Shown here one piece after another: positions 40,755 to 50,497 of a DNA stretch of 64,000 bases; position 1 is the stretch's first letter, and every line of letters starts with the position of its first letter. The translations under genes were made by a program, and so were the position numbers. The notes beneath the pieces are model-generated. The model was not told where the DNA came from. It made no database searches and saw only the letters and a program-made list of their open reading frames with translations. Source of the DNA: DASPJR01 sp035628505 (lineage in GTDB: Bacteria > Planctomycetota > SZUA-567 > H5-PLA8); contig DASPJR010000225.1 of assembly GCA_035628505.1 (NCBI GenBank), positions 1 to 64,000 of the forward strand, given 5' to 3'.

Positions 40755-42302
40755 TTAGTGCCTGTGTTCAGGCGTTGCCGCTGGCGGAGCCGCCTTGTGT
40801 CCAGCATGCGGATCAGCAGCCTTGGCTGCGGCCGGCGCTGGTTGCGAATGCCCTTCATGTGGATCAGCAGCCGGTGCATTCGATCCCGGCGTACTGCCGT
40901 GCTGATGACCTCCGGCCGGCGCTTGACCGCCAGGGTAAAACAGGCTCGGCAGTCCGCTGACTTGGAACTGGCTGTCGATCAGGAAGTTTCCACGTGTGGC
41001 AACCTTCTGCCCCGCCTGCAGTCCATGTAGCACGGGGTAATAATCACCTGCACGCGGCCCCACATGAATCTCAACCGGCACGAATTCACCGCGTGCTTTT
41101 TCGACATAGACGATCTTGCGCGTTCCGCTGTCGAGCACTGCGGTCACGGGTACAGCAAGAAGGTCTTGCGGTTCAGTTGATCCATCTGGCTTGCCCGGCA
41201 ACTGCTCCAGTGGCATGGCGCAAATGGGACACTTACCGCCTTCAGGCCGAATCACTTCCGGATGCATCGGGCACGTAAATTTACCTTCAAGCCCGGTTGG
41301 CGCCGGCTTGTTGTCTCCGACGAGCGGTATGCGGACGGATGCATGAACAAACATCTCTGGCTTGAGCCTGCGATCGTGGTTTGGCAGGTTGACGCGAACC
41401 TTGATCGTGCGGGTTTCAGGGTGCAGTGTTGGGCTGATGAATGTGACGATACCCTTGAAAACCTCGCCCGGATAAGCCTCGGTACGAATCTCCACTTCAC
41501 GACCGTACTGGACCCAAGTGATTTCTGATTCGTAGATGTCGAGCAAGACCCATACGGAGTCAAGATTGGCTACACGGTAGAGAACGTCACCGCGATTAAC
41601 GTGGCTCCCGCCGAAAACGAGTTTCTCGACAACCGTACCGTCAATCGGGGAGAACAACGTAACGTGCGGGATCGGTTTGCGAGTTTTTAGAACCGCCTCG
41701 ATCTGAGACTCGTCCATTCCGAATTGGCGCAAACGCGTTTTGGAGGTCTCTATCGAACGCTTACTCTCTTCGCCATATTGTGAAAAAATGAGCATCTCCG
41801 ACATCGACGCCGCCAGTTCCTGGCTGTAGATGTCAGCGAGGTGGTCGCCCTTTTTTACATTAACGCCCGTGTAATCGACATACAGGCGCTCAACATACCC
41901 ATCGACGCGGGATACGATTGTTGCAAGCGCAGTCTCATTGTACTGAATCTTGCCAACCGCTCGAAGTTCCTTGAAGAGCTTGCGGCGTTCAATGGGAACT
42001 GTCTCAACGCTCGCCATTGCCCTGGCGTGATCTGAAAGAACAAACATCGGATCGCTTTGACGGGCATAGGCGTTCTTAACAGCGTCTGCCGGAATCAGCG
42101 GCATTCCGCAAATTGGGCAACTACCTGGCTTATCTTTCCGAACCTGCGGATGCATCGAGCAGGTCCAGATCTGACTCTGTGTTGTTGTTTGCACGGAGCC
42201 TGAAGTCGGTGCTGCTGAGGATAGCGAGTAAATTCCAACACCCGCCAGCCCCAGCAACACGATCAGCGCGAGACTTAGTACAATCCGTAGTGCGTATTTC
42301 AT
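40755..42302 (-). CDS. cusB: RND periplasmic adaptor, CusB-type, with two heavy-metal-binding domains
   Basis: A 515-residue membrane fusion protein linking the pump to an outer-membrane channel. After a membrane anchor comes a heavy-metal-binding domain at about 45-73 (WTCSMHPQVRKDKPGSCPIC with GMPL). It is followed by the lipoyl/hairpin/beta-barrel adaptor core (VDGYVERLYVDYTGVNVKKG, VEKLVFGGSHVNRGDVLYRV). A second copy of the metal domain (FTCPMHPEVIRPEGGKCPIC with AMPL) is inserted near residue 350. The tail is His-rich (HQHG, DPHEGH, DPHAGH, EHRH). GGGAGG precedes the ATG. Two such domains in one adaptor is unusual. Confidence 0.92.
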   Translation of the reverse strand: MKYALRIVLSLALIVLLGLAGVGIYSLSSAAPTSGSVQTTTQSQIWTCSMHPQVRKDKPGSCPICGMPLIPADAVKNAYARQSDPMFVLSDHARAMASVETVPIERRKLFKELRAVGKIQYNETALATIVSRVDGYVERLYVDYTGVNVKKGDHLADIYSQELAASMSEMLIFSQYGEESKRSIETSKTRLRQFGMDESQIEAVLKTRKPIPHVTLFSPIDGTVVEKLVFGGSHVNRGDVLYRVANLDSVWVLLDIYESEITWVQYGREVEIRTEAYPGEVFKGIVTFISPTLHPETRTIKVRVNLPNHDRRLKPEMFVHASVRIPLVGDNKPAPTGLEGKFTCPMHPEVIRPEGGKCPICAMPLEQLPGKPDGSTEPQDLLAVPVTAVLDSGTRKIVYVEKARGEFVPVEIHVGPRAGDYYPVLHGLQAGQKVATRGNFLIDSQFQVSGLPSLFYPGGQAPAGGHQHGSTPGSNAPAADPHEGHSQPAPAAAKAADPHAGHKAAPPAATPEHRH

Positions 42303-42434
42303 CTGAACCTCCCGCGCTGAGCACGTCCTTAATGACGACTTCGCGCTTGCAGATGCTGAACACTCGGCTTCTGAGTCTTATCTACCGGCTTGCTCAATTC
42401 CGCCTCGATCTGCTTAAGCGCTTTAACCTCAGCG

Positions 42435-42773
42435 TCATCTGTGTACTTCAATTTCGACGCCACCTTCGCGGCAGCACATCTCGCCGCATGACAGGCATTT
42501 GTAGGCGACGGTCTGTCCCTGAAGTGCCGGCTTCAAAGCATGCTCTTTGGAGCCCTCCTTTTTGCAGCAAGCGTCGCACATCAACTCTGGGTTCGGTTTG
42601 CCTTCTGCTGTCTTAACCTTCACGTACTCGTGCTTCGGCTGAGCCGCTGCTGCGGCTGGCTTAAAGCTCTTTTCGAGCAGCAAGACTCGGCGCACCTCAA
42701 CCTGTTCCTCTGCGAATGTGCTTGAGGCGGCCAACAGCAGTACTGCCATCACTCCGATGGTTGTGCGTAACAT
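42435..42773 (-). CDS. Exported Cys-rich putative metal-binding protein
   Basis: Family not recognised. A 112-residue protein with a signal peptide (MLRTTIGVMAVLLLAASSTFA) and seven cysteines in two clusters: ELMCDACCKKEG and YKCLSCGEMCCREGG. It is probably a periplasmic metal-binding or metal-delivery protein, given its place upstream of the CusB/CusA-type genes on the same strand (132-bp gap). ATG 42773 is preferred over 42794 because it directly precedes the signal peptide and has a purine-rich site upstream. Confidence 0.7.
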   Translation of the reverse strand: MLRTTIGVMAVLLLAASSTFAEEQVEVRRVLLLEKSFKPAAAAAQPKHEYVKVKTAEGKPNPELMCDACCKKEGSKEHALKPALQGQTVAYKCLSCGEMCCREGGVEIEVHR

Positions 42774-43150
42774 GGCAAACTCTTTCTCTTGCATCCTTCA
42801 CCGCGCTTCCAAGCACAGTTCTGGTATGCAGAATGCATGCGAGGGACCACGAACAAGATTTTTTATATGTTCTTTTAAATGTCACGCAGTGCAGCACTTG
42901 TAAGAGTGAATTGCCTATGGCAGGGGAGCGAGTTTCTCAGGAATGAGAATGCGAACCTAATTTAGAGATCACCCGCGCGGTGGTCGGCCAAGTTGGCAAA
43001 AATTTATTCGTCACGACGGCAGTGCGAGTGATTACAGATCGAACGCTGGCGGTGACGTTTTTCACCGGGCTACAAGATGGGTGCCGTTCGTGTGCCCCCG
43101 ACGCTGTTAGTGGCCTTGACTCTCCAACCGTTTATATATCTAATGACGAC
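42774..43150. promoter_or_regulatory. Divergent control region between the two metal-efflux clusters
   Basis: The 377-bp space must hold the promoters for both clusters. No regulator gene (MerR, ArsR or CusRS type) lies in the element, so control probably comes from elsewhere. No convincing operator palindrome was found by eye. Confidence 0.45.
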
Positions 43151-43579
43151 ATGGGCAGGCGAGTCGTAAGTTATTTGATGCTGAGTGCGGTTGCAGCCTT
43201 AGTGGTTCAGACCTCGTGGCTGCCTGCTCACATGATCGAAAATCATTGCTTCGCTGCGCCCGCGACTGCGTTCCATGATCACGATAAACATGCTCACGAC
43301 CACGATCATCACGGTCACGAGCATGAACACGAAGACGTTGACGATGGCGACCGCCATTCTCACGAGCAGCATCCCGCGTCCGACCATGCGAATATCGATG
43401 GACGACTGGCCGCTTCATGGCAAATGGGAAGCGCTCATTACGCTGATGTTCCTGAACGCCGCTGCATTGACCTGCCTACCTTTACCGATGAGGAGCCATC
43501 GTCATCTTCGCATGCTTCTCGCCTGAGCTCTCAGACTGAACGTCGCTTCGCCCAATCCCGCGCTCCACCTACCGTCTGA
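43151..43579 (+). CDS. Exported histidine-rich putative metal-binding protein
   Basis: A 142-residue product: signal-like N-terminus (VVSYLMLSAVAALVVQTSW) then a dense His/Asp stretch (FHDHDKHAHDHDHHGHEHEH, about 62-100). The His run suggests binding of divalent metal in the periplasm, in line with the cation-efflux genes that follow. The C-terminal third is Ser-rich and less convincing. ATG 43151 is the likely start. It stops 108 bp before the outer-membrane channel gene. Confidence 0.6.
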   Translation: MGRRVVSYLMLSAVAALVVQTSWLPAHMIENHCFAAPATAFHDHDKHAHDHDHHGHEHEHEDVDDGDRHSHEQHPASDHANIDGRLAASWQMGSAHYADVPERRCIDLPTFTDEEPSSSSHASRLSSQTERRFAQSRAPPTV

Positions 43580-43687
43580 AACTCTGTCCACACGCATCCT
43601 GATATGGCATCCGCTGTGACGCACTGAGCGCGACGCCGCAGGCTGACTTCAATTAATCGAAACGTGACTGTGTTGGGGGGAACCACC

Positions 43688-45142
43688 GTGCGTAGTTCGG
43701 GGACATATTGTCTCATGATCGCTGCTGTTCTGGCCCTGTCCGGCTGTGAAAAGTACCGCGCGAAGCCTTTGGCGCCGATGAGCATCGTGAACGATGTCGA
43801 GCGGCGCCGGCATCTGCTTTCGCCGCAGTCAGCGGTGTCCGCCGATTCGATAAAGGCCGGGCAGGCGCAGCCGTTCACGTTTGCTGGTGCTGTTGAGCTG
43901 ATGCGGGAACACAGCCCTGCCTTGAAGCAGGTCGCGGCCGAGTACGAGACTGCGCTGGCATTAAGTAAGGTGAAAACGCCATTACCGAACCCAACGTTCG
44001 AGGCCGGACCACAGTATGGGTTTGGTCCAGACGTCGCCGACATTCGCCGTGTTCAGCCGTTCGGCTCAATCGGATTCACCATTCCTACTGGCAAGAGACT
44101 GAAGCGACAGGATGAGTTGAACCTGGCCAATGCGGAGCTTTCGCGCGTCGAAACCATGGCGCGGTATCGCGAGCTCTACATGAATTTGCGCATGCAGTAT
44201 GCGCGTCTGGTCGTTGCTACGGAGCGGCAGAGGCTGCGCAAAGAGATCGCGGAGTCGGCGGCTCAATCCACGACGCTCTCGAAGAGACTGATCGAGGCTG
44301 GCCAGGCAACGGGCCTCGATGCCGGACTCGTGGAGTTGGAGCAGGCCCGGCTCTCCACCGCCGCCTTGGATGGTGAGCAGGCGCTCAATGATGTGCTTGG
44401 TGATCTCTCCGAGTTAACCGGCATTCACGCAGCACACTTTCGAGCCTTGCCGGAGAACGCCCTTCCCCAGCTTCCTGACGGCGTTCCCGTTCTGCAGGAA
44501 CTCCAGCAGATGATGGTCTTCAATCATCCGGATCTCGCCCGATTGCGCGGGCAGTATGAGGTGGCAGAACGGTCACTGCGACTGGAAGTCGCCAAACAGT
44601 ATCCGGATTTCCGCATCGGGCCCAATTTCGAGAACGACGTTGGCGAGCGGAAAAGTGTGATTGGTCTGACGCTGGGAATCGAGATTCCTGTCTTCGACCG
44701 TAATCAACAAGGTGTCGCATCGGCTAAGCAGCGCCGCGAAGAGGTGCGCGTGAAATACGAGGCCGCGGCGAACCGCAGCCTGGCTGCGCTCGATCGCGCT
44801 TTACATTCTTACAAGGTTGCTATTGAGAAGGCGCGGCTGCTGAAGACCGTGGTCCTGCCGAAGGCAGAGGCAAACATCGGGCTGGCGAAAAAGTCGGTTG
44901 AAGCCGGCGCTATGGATTCCCTGCGGCTGCTGGAGACTGAGCGAGCGTTGCGTGCGGTCAGGATCGAGGCGCTCGAGACAGAGTTTTCGGTGCGAAACGC
45001 CTTTATCGCACTCGAGCAGGCGGTCGGATATCCGCTCGTGAAATTCCCGACCGAAACAACGCAGCACGAACCCGAACCGATTGCGGAAAAACGCACTTCT
45101 GAAATTGAAGGGACGCAGGACGTGAAGGAGCCGAACGAATGA
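43688..45142 (+). CDS. czcC: Outer-membrane efflux channel, TolC/CzcC family
   Basis: A 484-residue TolC-family lipoprotein. The lipobox is LALSGC with Cys near residue 20. The two repeated outer-membrane-efflux halves are visible (AVELMREHSPALKQVAAEYE, then LQQMMVFNHPDLARLRGQYE), each with long coiled-coil helices; PVFDRNQQG is typical of CzcC. It forms the exit duct for the RND pump. The GTG at 43688 follows GGGGGGA; the longer frame from 43664 lacks one. The stop overlaps the next start by 4 bp. Confidence 0.9.
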   Translation: MRSSGTYCLMIAAVLALSGCEKYRAKPLAPMSIVNDVERRRHLLSPQSAVSADSIKAGQAQPFTFAGAVELMREHSPALKQVAAEYETALALSKVKTPLPNPTFEAGPQYGFGPDVADIRRVQPFGSIGFTIPTGKRLKRQDELNLANAELSRVETMARYRELYMNLRMQYARLVVATERQRLRKEIAESAAQSTTLSKRLIEAGQATGLDAGLVELEQARLSTAALDGEQALNDVLGDLSELTGIHAAHFRALPENALPQLPDGVPVLQELQQMMVFNHPDLARLRGQYEVAERSLRLEVAKQYPDFRIGPNFENDVGERKSVIGLTLGIEIPVFDRNQQGVASAKQRREEVRVKYEAAANRSLAALDRALHSYKVAIEKARLLKTVVLPKAEANIGLAKKSVEAGAMDSLRLLETERALRAVRIEALETEFSVRNAFIALEQAVGYPLVKFPTETTQHEPEPIAEKRTSEIEGTQDVKEPNE

Positions 45143-46815
45143 AGAGCATTCAGATTCTCATTTTTAGCGTCATCTTTACCGTGCTGGGCCTGGCGGGGGG
45201 CTATTTCGCGGCCGGACAAACTAAGTCGAGTCAATCCGGAGGAGGCAGTCATGGCCATGGGCACGGACATGGACACGATGGCGGAAACCACGAGCCTCAT
45301 GACGAAGCCGGTAAAAAGCGGCTCTCTCCGCAGGCACTAAAGAATCTCGGCGTCACGGTGAAAGAAGTAGAGACGCAGGAATTCTATAAATACAAGCCGA
45401 TCCCCGCAGTCATCGTCGAGCCGCGCAGTGCAACGCAACCTGTGATCGCGCCGGTCGGCGGCATCGTCAGCGACGTTCATATCGAGCCGGGCATGATGGT
45501 CGATAGCGGCAGCGTACTGATCACCATCGTCCGCGATGCCATTCCGCGCCCAGCGCTGACGCTCACGGAAGAGATCATCAAGCCCGTCAGTGAGGAATTT
45601 CACAAGACGCTTGGCGAACTGAGAGCCGCGCAACGGTCAGTAAGCCTGCTCAAAACTGAGCTTGAGCGCGTCAGCAAGTTTACACAGGGCGATCAGCCTG
45701 TTCTTCCGCGCAAGAACGAGATCGATCTGCGGAACGAACTCGCCCGCGCGCAGCAAACACTCGAGAACATTCAGGAGAAGCTGAGCCACCATGGGTTTAC
45801 GGAGCAACAGATTGCTGACGTAGCTTCGGGCAAGGCTGTGGCGACCGTTAGTGCTGAAGTCTGGCAGCGAGCGCTGCAGCGCAATGGGCTGTGGAGTGAG
45901 CAGGCCGGGGCAATCTATGCGGCGCTGCCCGACGACATCCGCAAAGCCCCCTGGGCCGTCGCAGCGCTTGGAGAACTAAGTGCGTCCGGTCTCGCGACAG
46001 CAGAACTTGCAACGTGGATCAAACAGGATGCATCCGCCGGCACGCACTTCATCGCAGTTGCTTCCCTGCTGCAGCAAGGCACAACGCTCGCGCAAATCAG
46101 GGTGCTTCAGCAGCACGGCGCCCTGAGTCCTGTGGTCGAAGTGCGCGCACCCGCTCCAAAAAACACTCCAGACTGGGACGTTCAGCAGTTGCTCGTTAAG
46201 CGCAATGAACGTGTTGAAGCTGGCGCTCCGCTCGCGATCCTCAGCGATTCGCGGCTGATGCTTCTGAAAGTTGAGCCGGTGGGCACGGAGCTTTCGGCGC
46301 TAACTCGGGCGATTGAGCAAGACTTCGCTGCCGATGCGATGCCCATGTCTGATCAAACTGGACCTGCGCTGAGCGGATTGAAACTTCTAAGTCTCTTTCA
46401 CGGTGCGCTGACTTCAGGCGACAAACCGGGCTCGACGATCTCGTACGCACGCGCTGATAACAAGCCTCTCAGGATCAAGAACGATCCCGATCAGCGAAAG
46501 TATCGCACCTGGCAGTTGCGTACCGGCCAGAAGTATGTCCTCCGCGTGCCTGTCGAGAAACTCACCGATGTCTTTGTCCTGCCTGCCGCTGCGGTAACCG
46601 AAGACGGCGCAGACAAGGTCGTTTTCGTCCAGAACGGAGACAACTTTGAGGCTCGTAAAGTTGTGGTCGTCCATCGCGATCACAAGAACGCGGTCATCGA
46701 CAGCAAGCATTCAGATTTGTTCGATGGCGAGCCTGTGGTTCAACACGGCGCTTTCGGTCTGGGACTGGCGCTGAAGACTGAAAGCGGCCCAGTCGGGCAT
46801 GGCCATGAGCACTAA
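45139..46815 (+). CDS. czcB: RND periplasmic adaptor, CzcB-type
   Basis: A 558-residue membrane fusion protein. It has an N-terminal anchor (IFSVIFTVLGLAGGYFAAGQ), a His-rich segment (HGHGHGHGHDGGNHEPHDE, about residues 35-54) for metal capture, a lipoyl-like half (VAPVGGIVSDVHIEPGMMVD reads here as APVGGIVSDVHIEPG), and a central helical stretch. The C-terminal domain ends in a second His cluster (GHGHEH). It begins within the czcC stop (ATGA overlap), and the permease gene follows 12 bp later. The insert between the lipoyl halves is longer than usual. Confidence 0.88.
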   Translation: MKSIQILIFSVIFTVLGLAGGYFAAGQTKSSQSGGGSHGHGHGHGHDGGNHEPHDEAGKKRLSPQALKNLGVTVKEVETQEFYKYKPIPAVIVEPRSATQPVIAPVGGIVSDVHIEPGMMVDSGSVLITIVRDAIPRPALTLTEEIIKPVSEEFHKTLGELRAAQRSVSLLKTELERVSKFTQGDQPVLPRKNEIDLRNELARAQQTLENIQEKLSHHGFTEQQIADVASGKAVATVSAEVWQRALQRNGLWSEQAGAIYAALPDDIRKAPWAVAALGELSASGLATAELATWIKQDASAGTHFIAVASLLQQGTTLAQIRVLQQHGALSPVVEVRAPAPKNTPDWDVQQLLVKRNERVEAGAPLAILSDSRLMLLKVEPVGTELSALTRAIEQDFAADAMPMSDQTGPALSGLKLLSLFHGALTSGDKPGSTISYARADNKPLRIKNDPDQRKYRTWQLRTGQKYVLRVPVEKLTDVFVLPAAAVTEDGADKVVFVQNGDNFEARKVVVVHRDHKNAVIDSKHSDLFDGEPVVQHGAFGLGLALKTESGPVGHGHEH

Positions 46816-46827
46816 GGAACCGAGCCC

Positions 46828-49800
46828 ATGTTGAACTGGATAATCGCCTTTTCACTGAAAAATCGCCTGTTCATCGTGATCACGGCGCTTGTGGTCGCAT
46901 GGTTCGGCGCGTACACCGCGCTGCAGATGCCCATCGATGTCCTGCCGGACCTCGACAGGCCGACAGTAACGATCATCTCTGAAGCACATGCCTTGGTGCC
47001 GGAGGACGTCGAGCGGCTGGTCACCCGGCCGATTGAACAGGTCTTGAATGGCGCCACTGGAGTGACGCGGGTGCGCTCGGTTTCTGGACTCGGCCTCTCT
47101 GTCATTCATGTCGAATTTGGCTGGAACACAGAGATCTTCCGCAATCGCCAGATCGTCGCAGAAAAGCTGCAACTTGCGCGCGCCAAACTGCCGGGCGACG
47201 TCGATGTTCAACTCGCGCCCATCTCCAGCATTATGGGGCAAGTCCAACTCATCGGTATCCAGAGCAAGAGCGGCCAGACCGACGTGGGCTCAATGCGCGC
47301 CATCGCTGATCAGACGATCAAACCTCGCTTGATGTCGATTGCCGGCGTCGCACAGGCGACATCCATTGGAGGCGCATCGCGGCAACTTCAGATCACAGTT
47401 GACGCGGAAAAGCTGCGGATCTTTGACGTGACGCTCCCAGAGGTTGAAGAAGCCGTCAAGAAGACGAACGTCGATGCCTCCGGTGGCTATCTCGACCTCG
47501 GCGCGACGGCACCCGTCATCACCGTCACGGGTCGAGCCCTGGCGGAAGATCAGATTGCCAGCGCTGTCATCAGGCCTGATCCCCTGAGGCCAGTCCGCAT
47601 CAGCGATGTGGCCGAGGTCCATTTTGGCCCAGCCTCTGTTCTGATTGGTGAAGCCGGTGTCAGCGGCAAGCCTGGCGTGATCATGACCATTTTCAAGCAG
47701 CCCGAGACCGACACGACAGCGTTAACCAATCGGGTAAACCAGGAACTTGCTGACATTCAGAAGGCGCTGCCGGCCGACGTTCAGATTGTCGATGATGTGT
47801 TCCAGCAGGCGGCCTTCATCCACCGAGCCGTGGACAACGTTGTCGATGCGGTTCGAGATGGCGCGATACTTGTCGTCATTATCCTGTTCGCGTTTCTCGT
47901 GAACTTCAGAACGACGTTCATCACTCTTACTGCCATCCCCTTATCGATTGCCATTACTGCAATCGTTTTCGCCATCTTCGGTCTATCGATAAATACGATG
48001 ACCCTTGGCGGGTTGGCAGTCGCGATCGGCGCACTCGTCGATGATGCCATTGTAGACGTGGAAAATGTCTTTCGCCGCCTGCGCGAGAACTCGACCAAAG
48101 CGAAGCCGCTCAGTCCCCTCCTGGTCATCTTCCGCGCTTCAAGCGAAGTGCGGAACCCCATACTTATTGGAACACTGCTAGTTGTGGTCGTCTACTTTCC
48201 GCTCTTTTATCTCACCGGACTGGAAGGCCGGCTTTTCACGCCCATCGGCGTCGCCTACATCGTCAGCACACTTGCTTCGCTCATCGTTTCGCTAACCGTT
48301 ACGCCGGTGCTGTGCTACTACCTGCTTGGCCGGCAATCCGCGGAGCATACCCGCGATGGCTGGCTGGTGCGCGGGCTGAAGCCCGTGGCTCGATCCGTGA
48401 TCCGCTTCAGCATGACTCATGCGATGCCGATTCTGTCGATGCTGATCTGCACCGTCCTCATCGGCATCTTCGTTCTGGCCACGCGTGGCTCGCAGTTCCT
48501 TCCGTCATTCAACGAAGGCACTGCGCAGATCAATATGTTCCTGCCGCCCGAAACGGGTCTCAAGACATCTGACGAATTCGGCCGCAGGCTTGAACAAGTA
48601 CTCATGGCTGTGAAGGGCGTGAAGAACGTGGGCCGCCGGACTGGGCGAGCTGAAGGCGATGAACACGCCGAGGGCGTCAACGCTACCGAAGCCATCATTA
48701 CGTTAGACCCAGGCTCTGGACGCTCTCGCGAAGAGATCCTCGACGAGATCAGGCACAAGCTTGCCGACGAGTTCCCTGGCATTGCGACTGGTGTCGATCA
48801 GCCGCTGGCCCATCTGCTCAGCCATCTTCTCTCTGGCGTTAACGCGCAGGTCGCGATCAAGGTATACGGACCTGATCTCCATGTCTTGCGCCGCACTGCG
48901 CAGGAAATCGAAGCGGCGCTGAAGCCCATTGCCGGCGTGACCGACCTGTACACGCAGCCGCTCGTCCTGATCGACAAGATTGCCGTCGAACCCAGGCGCG
49001 AGCAACTCGCGCAGGCGGGCCTCACAGTAAAGGACGTGGCCGAAGTCTTCGAACTAGGCGGTGGTGGCGAAGAAATCTCGCGCATGTCGGTCGGACAGGT
49101 CAGCTTTCCGATCATCGTCCGGCTCGCAGAGAAGGACCGCCAGAACCTGGATAGCTGGCGCAACCTGCACCTGCGCGGGGCCAGCGGCGAACGTGTCGTG
49201 CTCTCTGATGTGGCCGAGGTCAAGCTGGTCAAGACGCCGAATAACATCAGTCGTGAAAACGTCTCCAGAAGAGCGGTGGTCCAACACAACGTTGCTGGCC
49301 GGTCGCTGGGAGAAGTTGTGGCGGATGTCGAGAAGGCACTGGAACCTATTCGCCGCAAACTCGCGGCAACGCCGGGTTATTCCATCCGCGTCAGCGGCCA
49401 GTTTGAAGCGCAGGCGGAAGCCACGCGGCTGATCACGATCCTCAGCGCGATCTCGCTTGCTGCCATGTTCCTAATCCTGTTCATGCATTTTCGCTCGATC
49501 AACCTCAGCCTGCAGGTGCTCCTCAGCATCCCCATGGCGTTCGTGGGCGCGGTGGCGTACATCGTTCTGAGCGGACAAACAATGTCCGTGGCAACGCTGG
49601 TGGGTTTAATTTCCCTTGGCGGGATTGCGGCTCGTAATGCGATTCTCCTGCTCGACCACTACCTGCATCTGATGCGCGAGGAAAAGCAGAGCTTCAGCCA
49701 GGAGATGATCATTCGCGCGGGCCAGGAACGAATGGTTCCGGTGCTGATGACCGCGCTCTGCAGTGGCATCGCGCTGGTGCCGTTGGCGTTGTCGCCCGAC

Positions 49801-50049
49801 CAGCCAGGGCGCGAGATTCTTTATCCGGTCGCCACTGTCATCATCGGCGGCTTGATCTCCAGCACGTTGCTCGACTTCTTAGTCACTCCAGGTGTGTTCT
49901 GGACCTTCGGCAGACGCGACGCAGAGCGTATTGCCGCAACACCGCATCACCTCGACAAGGCGGCCGAGGAGATCGCGCGTGAGTTCGAGAGCAGTCCGCC
50001 ATCGTCGGACGATCATGGTCCCGAGGGGAAGGGGTTTGTGCATGCTTAA
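46828..50049 (+). CDS. czcA: Heavy-metal RND efflux permease, CzcA-type
   Basis: A 1073-residue HME-RND pump. Motifs: N-terminal TM1 then MPIDVLPDLDRPTVTIISEA, GATGVTRVRSVSGLGLSVIH, the TM4 proton-relay motif VAIGALVDDAIVDVENVFRR (about residue 404), the periplasmic porter domains, and TM12 VTPGVFWTFGRR. The double Asp and Glu in TM4 fit divalent-cation (Co/Zn/Cd/Ni) pumps better than CusA; the exact ion is not determinable. The length is normal. Its stop overlaps the next gene by 8 bp, so the set czcC-B-A plus the small exported gene is one operon. Confidence 0.92.
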   Translation: MLNWIIAFSLKNRLFIVITALVVAWFGAYTALQMPIDVLPDLDRPTVTIISEAHALVPEDVERLVTRPIEQVLNGATGVTRVRSVSGLGLSVIHVEFGWNTEIFRNRQIVAEKLQLARAKLPGDVDVQLAPISSIMGQVQLIGIQSKSGQTDVGSMRAIADQTIKPRLMSIAGVAQATSIGGASRQLQITVDAEKLRIFDVTLPEVEEAVKKTNVDASGGYLDLGATAPVITVTGRALAEDQIASAVIRPDPLRPVRISDVAEVHFGPASVLIGEAGVSGKPGVIMTIFKQPETDTTALTNRVNQELADIQKALPADVQIVDDVFQQAAFIHRAVDNVVDAVRDGAILVVIILFAFLVNFRTTFITLTAIPLSIAITAIVFAIFGLSINTMTLGGLAVAIGALVDDAIVDVENVFRRLRENSTKAKPLSPLLVIFRASSEVRNPILIGTLLVVVVYFPLFYLTGLEGRLFTPIGVAYIVSTLASLIVSLTVTPVLCYYLLGRQSAEHTRDGWLVRGLKPVARSVIRFSMTHAMPILSMLICTVLIGIFVLATRGSQFLPSFNEGTAQINMFLPPETGLKTSDEFGRRLEQVLMAVKGVKNVGRRTGRAEGDEHAEGVNATEAIITLDPGSGRSREEILDEIRHKLADEFPGIATGVDQPLAHLLSHLLSGVNAQVAIKVYGPDLHVLRRTAQEIEAALKPIAGVTDLYTQPLVLIDKIAVEPRREQLAQAGLTVKDVAEVFELGGGGEEISRMSVGQVSFPIIVRLAEKDRQNLDSWRNLHLRGASGERVVLSDVAEVKLVKTPNNISRENVSRRAVVQHNVAGRSLGEVVADVEKALEPIRRKLAATPGYSIRVSGQFEAQAEATRLITILSAISLAAMFLILFMHFRSINLSLQVLLSIPMAFVGAVAYIVLSGQTMSVATLVGLISLGGIAARNAILLLDHYLHLMREEKQSFSQEMIIRAGQERMVPVLMTALCSGIALVPLALSPDQPGREILYPVATVIIGGLISSTLLDFLVTPGVFWTFGRRDAERIAATPHHLDKAAEEIAREFESSPPSSDDHGPEGKGFVHA

Positions 50050-50497
50050 GGGAAATTGGCTGATTGTTCTGGTCTTCATGTTGTTAAGCGCGGCAGTGAG
50101 CGCCGCCGACAAGAAGGACGACCACCACCACGATGAATCCGGACCGAACGGAGGCGAACTGCAGGACGTCGGTGACAAGGGCGGTCATCACGTTGAAGTG
50201 AAGCACGATCACAGGAACGGAAAGACAAACTTCTGGGTGATCGGTAAAAACGCGAAGACTGCCGTTGCGCTTCCGACCAACGAACCGCCGAAGATCAATC
50301 TCAAGACGAAAGAGGGCAACAAGAAGATTGAGATGAAGCCGGTGAACGAAAAGGATGGCAAGGCCACGCAGTGGGAAGCTGCCGACGAAGGCTTAAAGCA
50401 GGACCCGCTCGACGGCCGCATCCAATTTAAGCTCGAGGACGGCAAGACGTACAACGTGAAACTCGATCCGCACTTCGGCAAGGAACACAAACACTAA
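50042..50497 (+). CDS. Small exported His-rich protein of the efflux operon
   Basis: A 151-residue protein with a signal peptide (LIVLVFMLLSAAVSAA), then KKDDHHHDESGPNGGELQDV and GGHHVEVKHDH, and a basic beta-rich C-terminal part (NEPPKINLKTKEGNKKIEM, FKLEDGKTYNVKL). The GPNGGELQDVG plus HHVEV pattern suggests a periplasmic metal-buffering or chaperone role with the pump; no characterised homologue is recognised. It overlaps the permease gene by 8 bp, so it is translationally coupled. Confidence 0.75.
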   Translation: MLKGNWLIVLVFMLLSAAVSAADKKDDHHHDESGPNGGELQDVGDKGGHHVEVKHDHRNGKTNFWVIGKNAKTAVALPTNEPPKINLKTKEGNKKIEMKPVNEKDGKATQWEAADEGLKQDPLDGRIQFKLEDGKTYNVKLDPHFGKEHKH

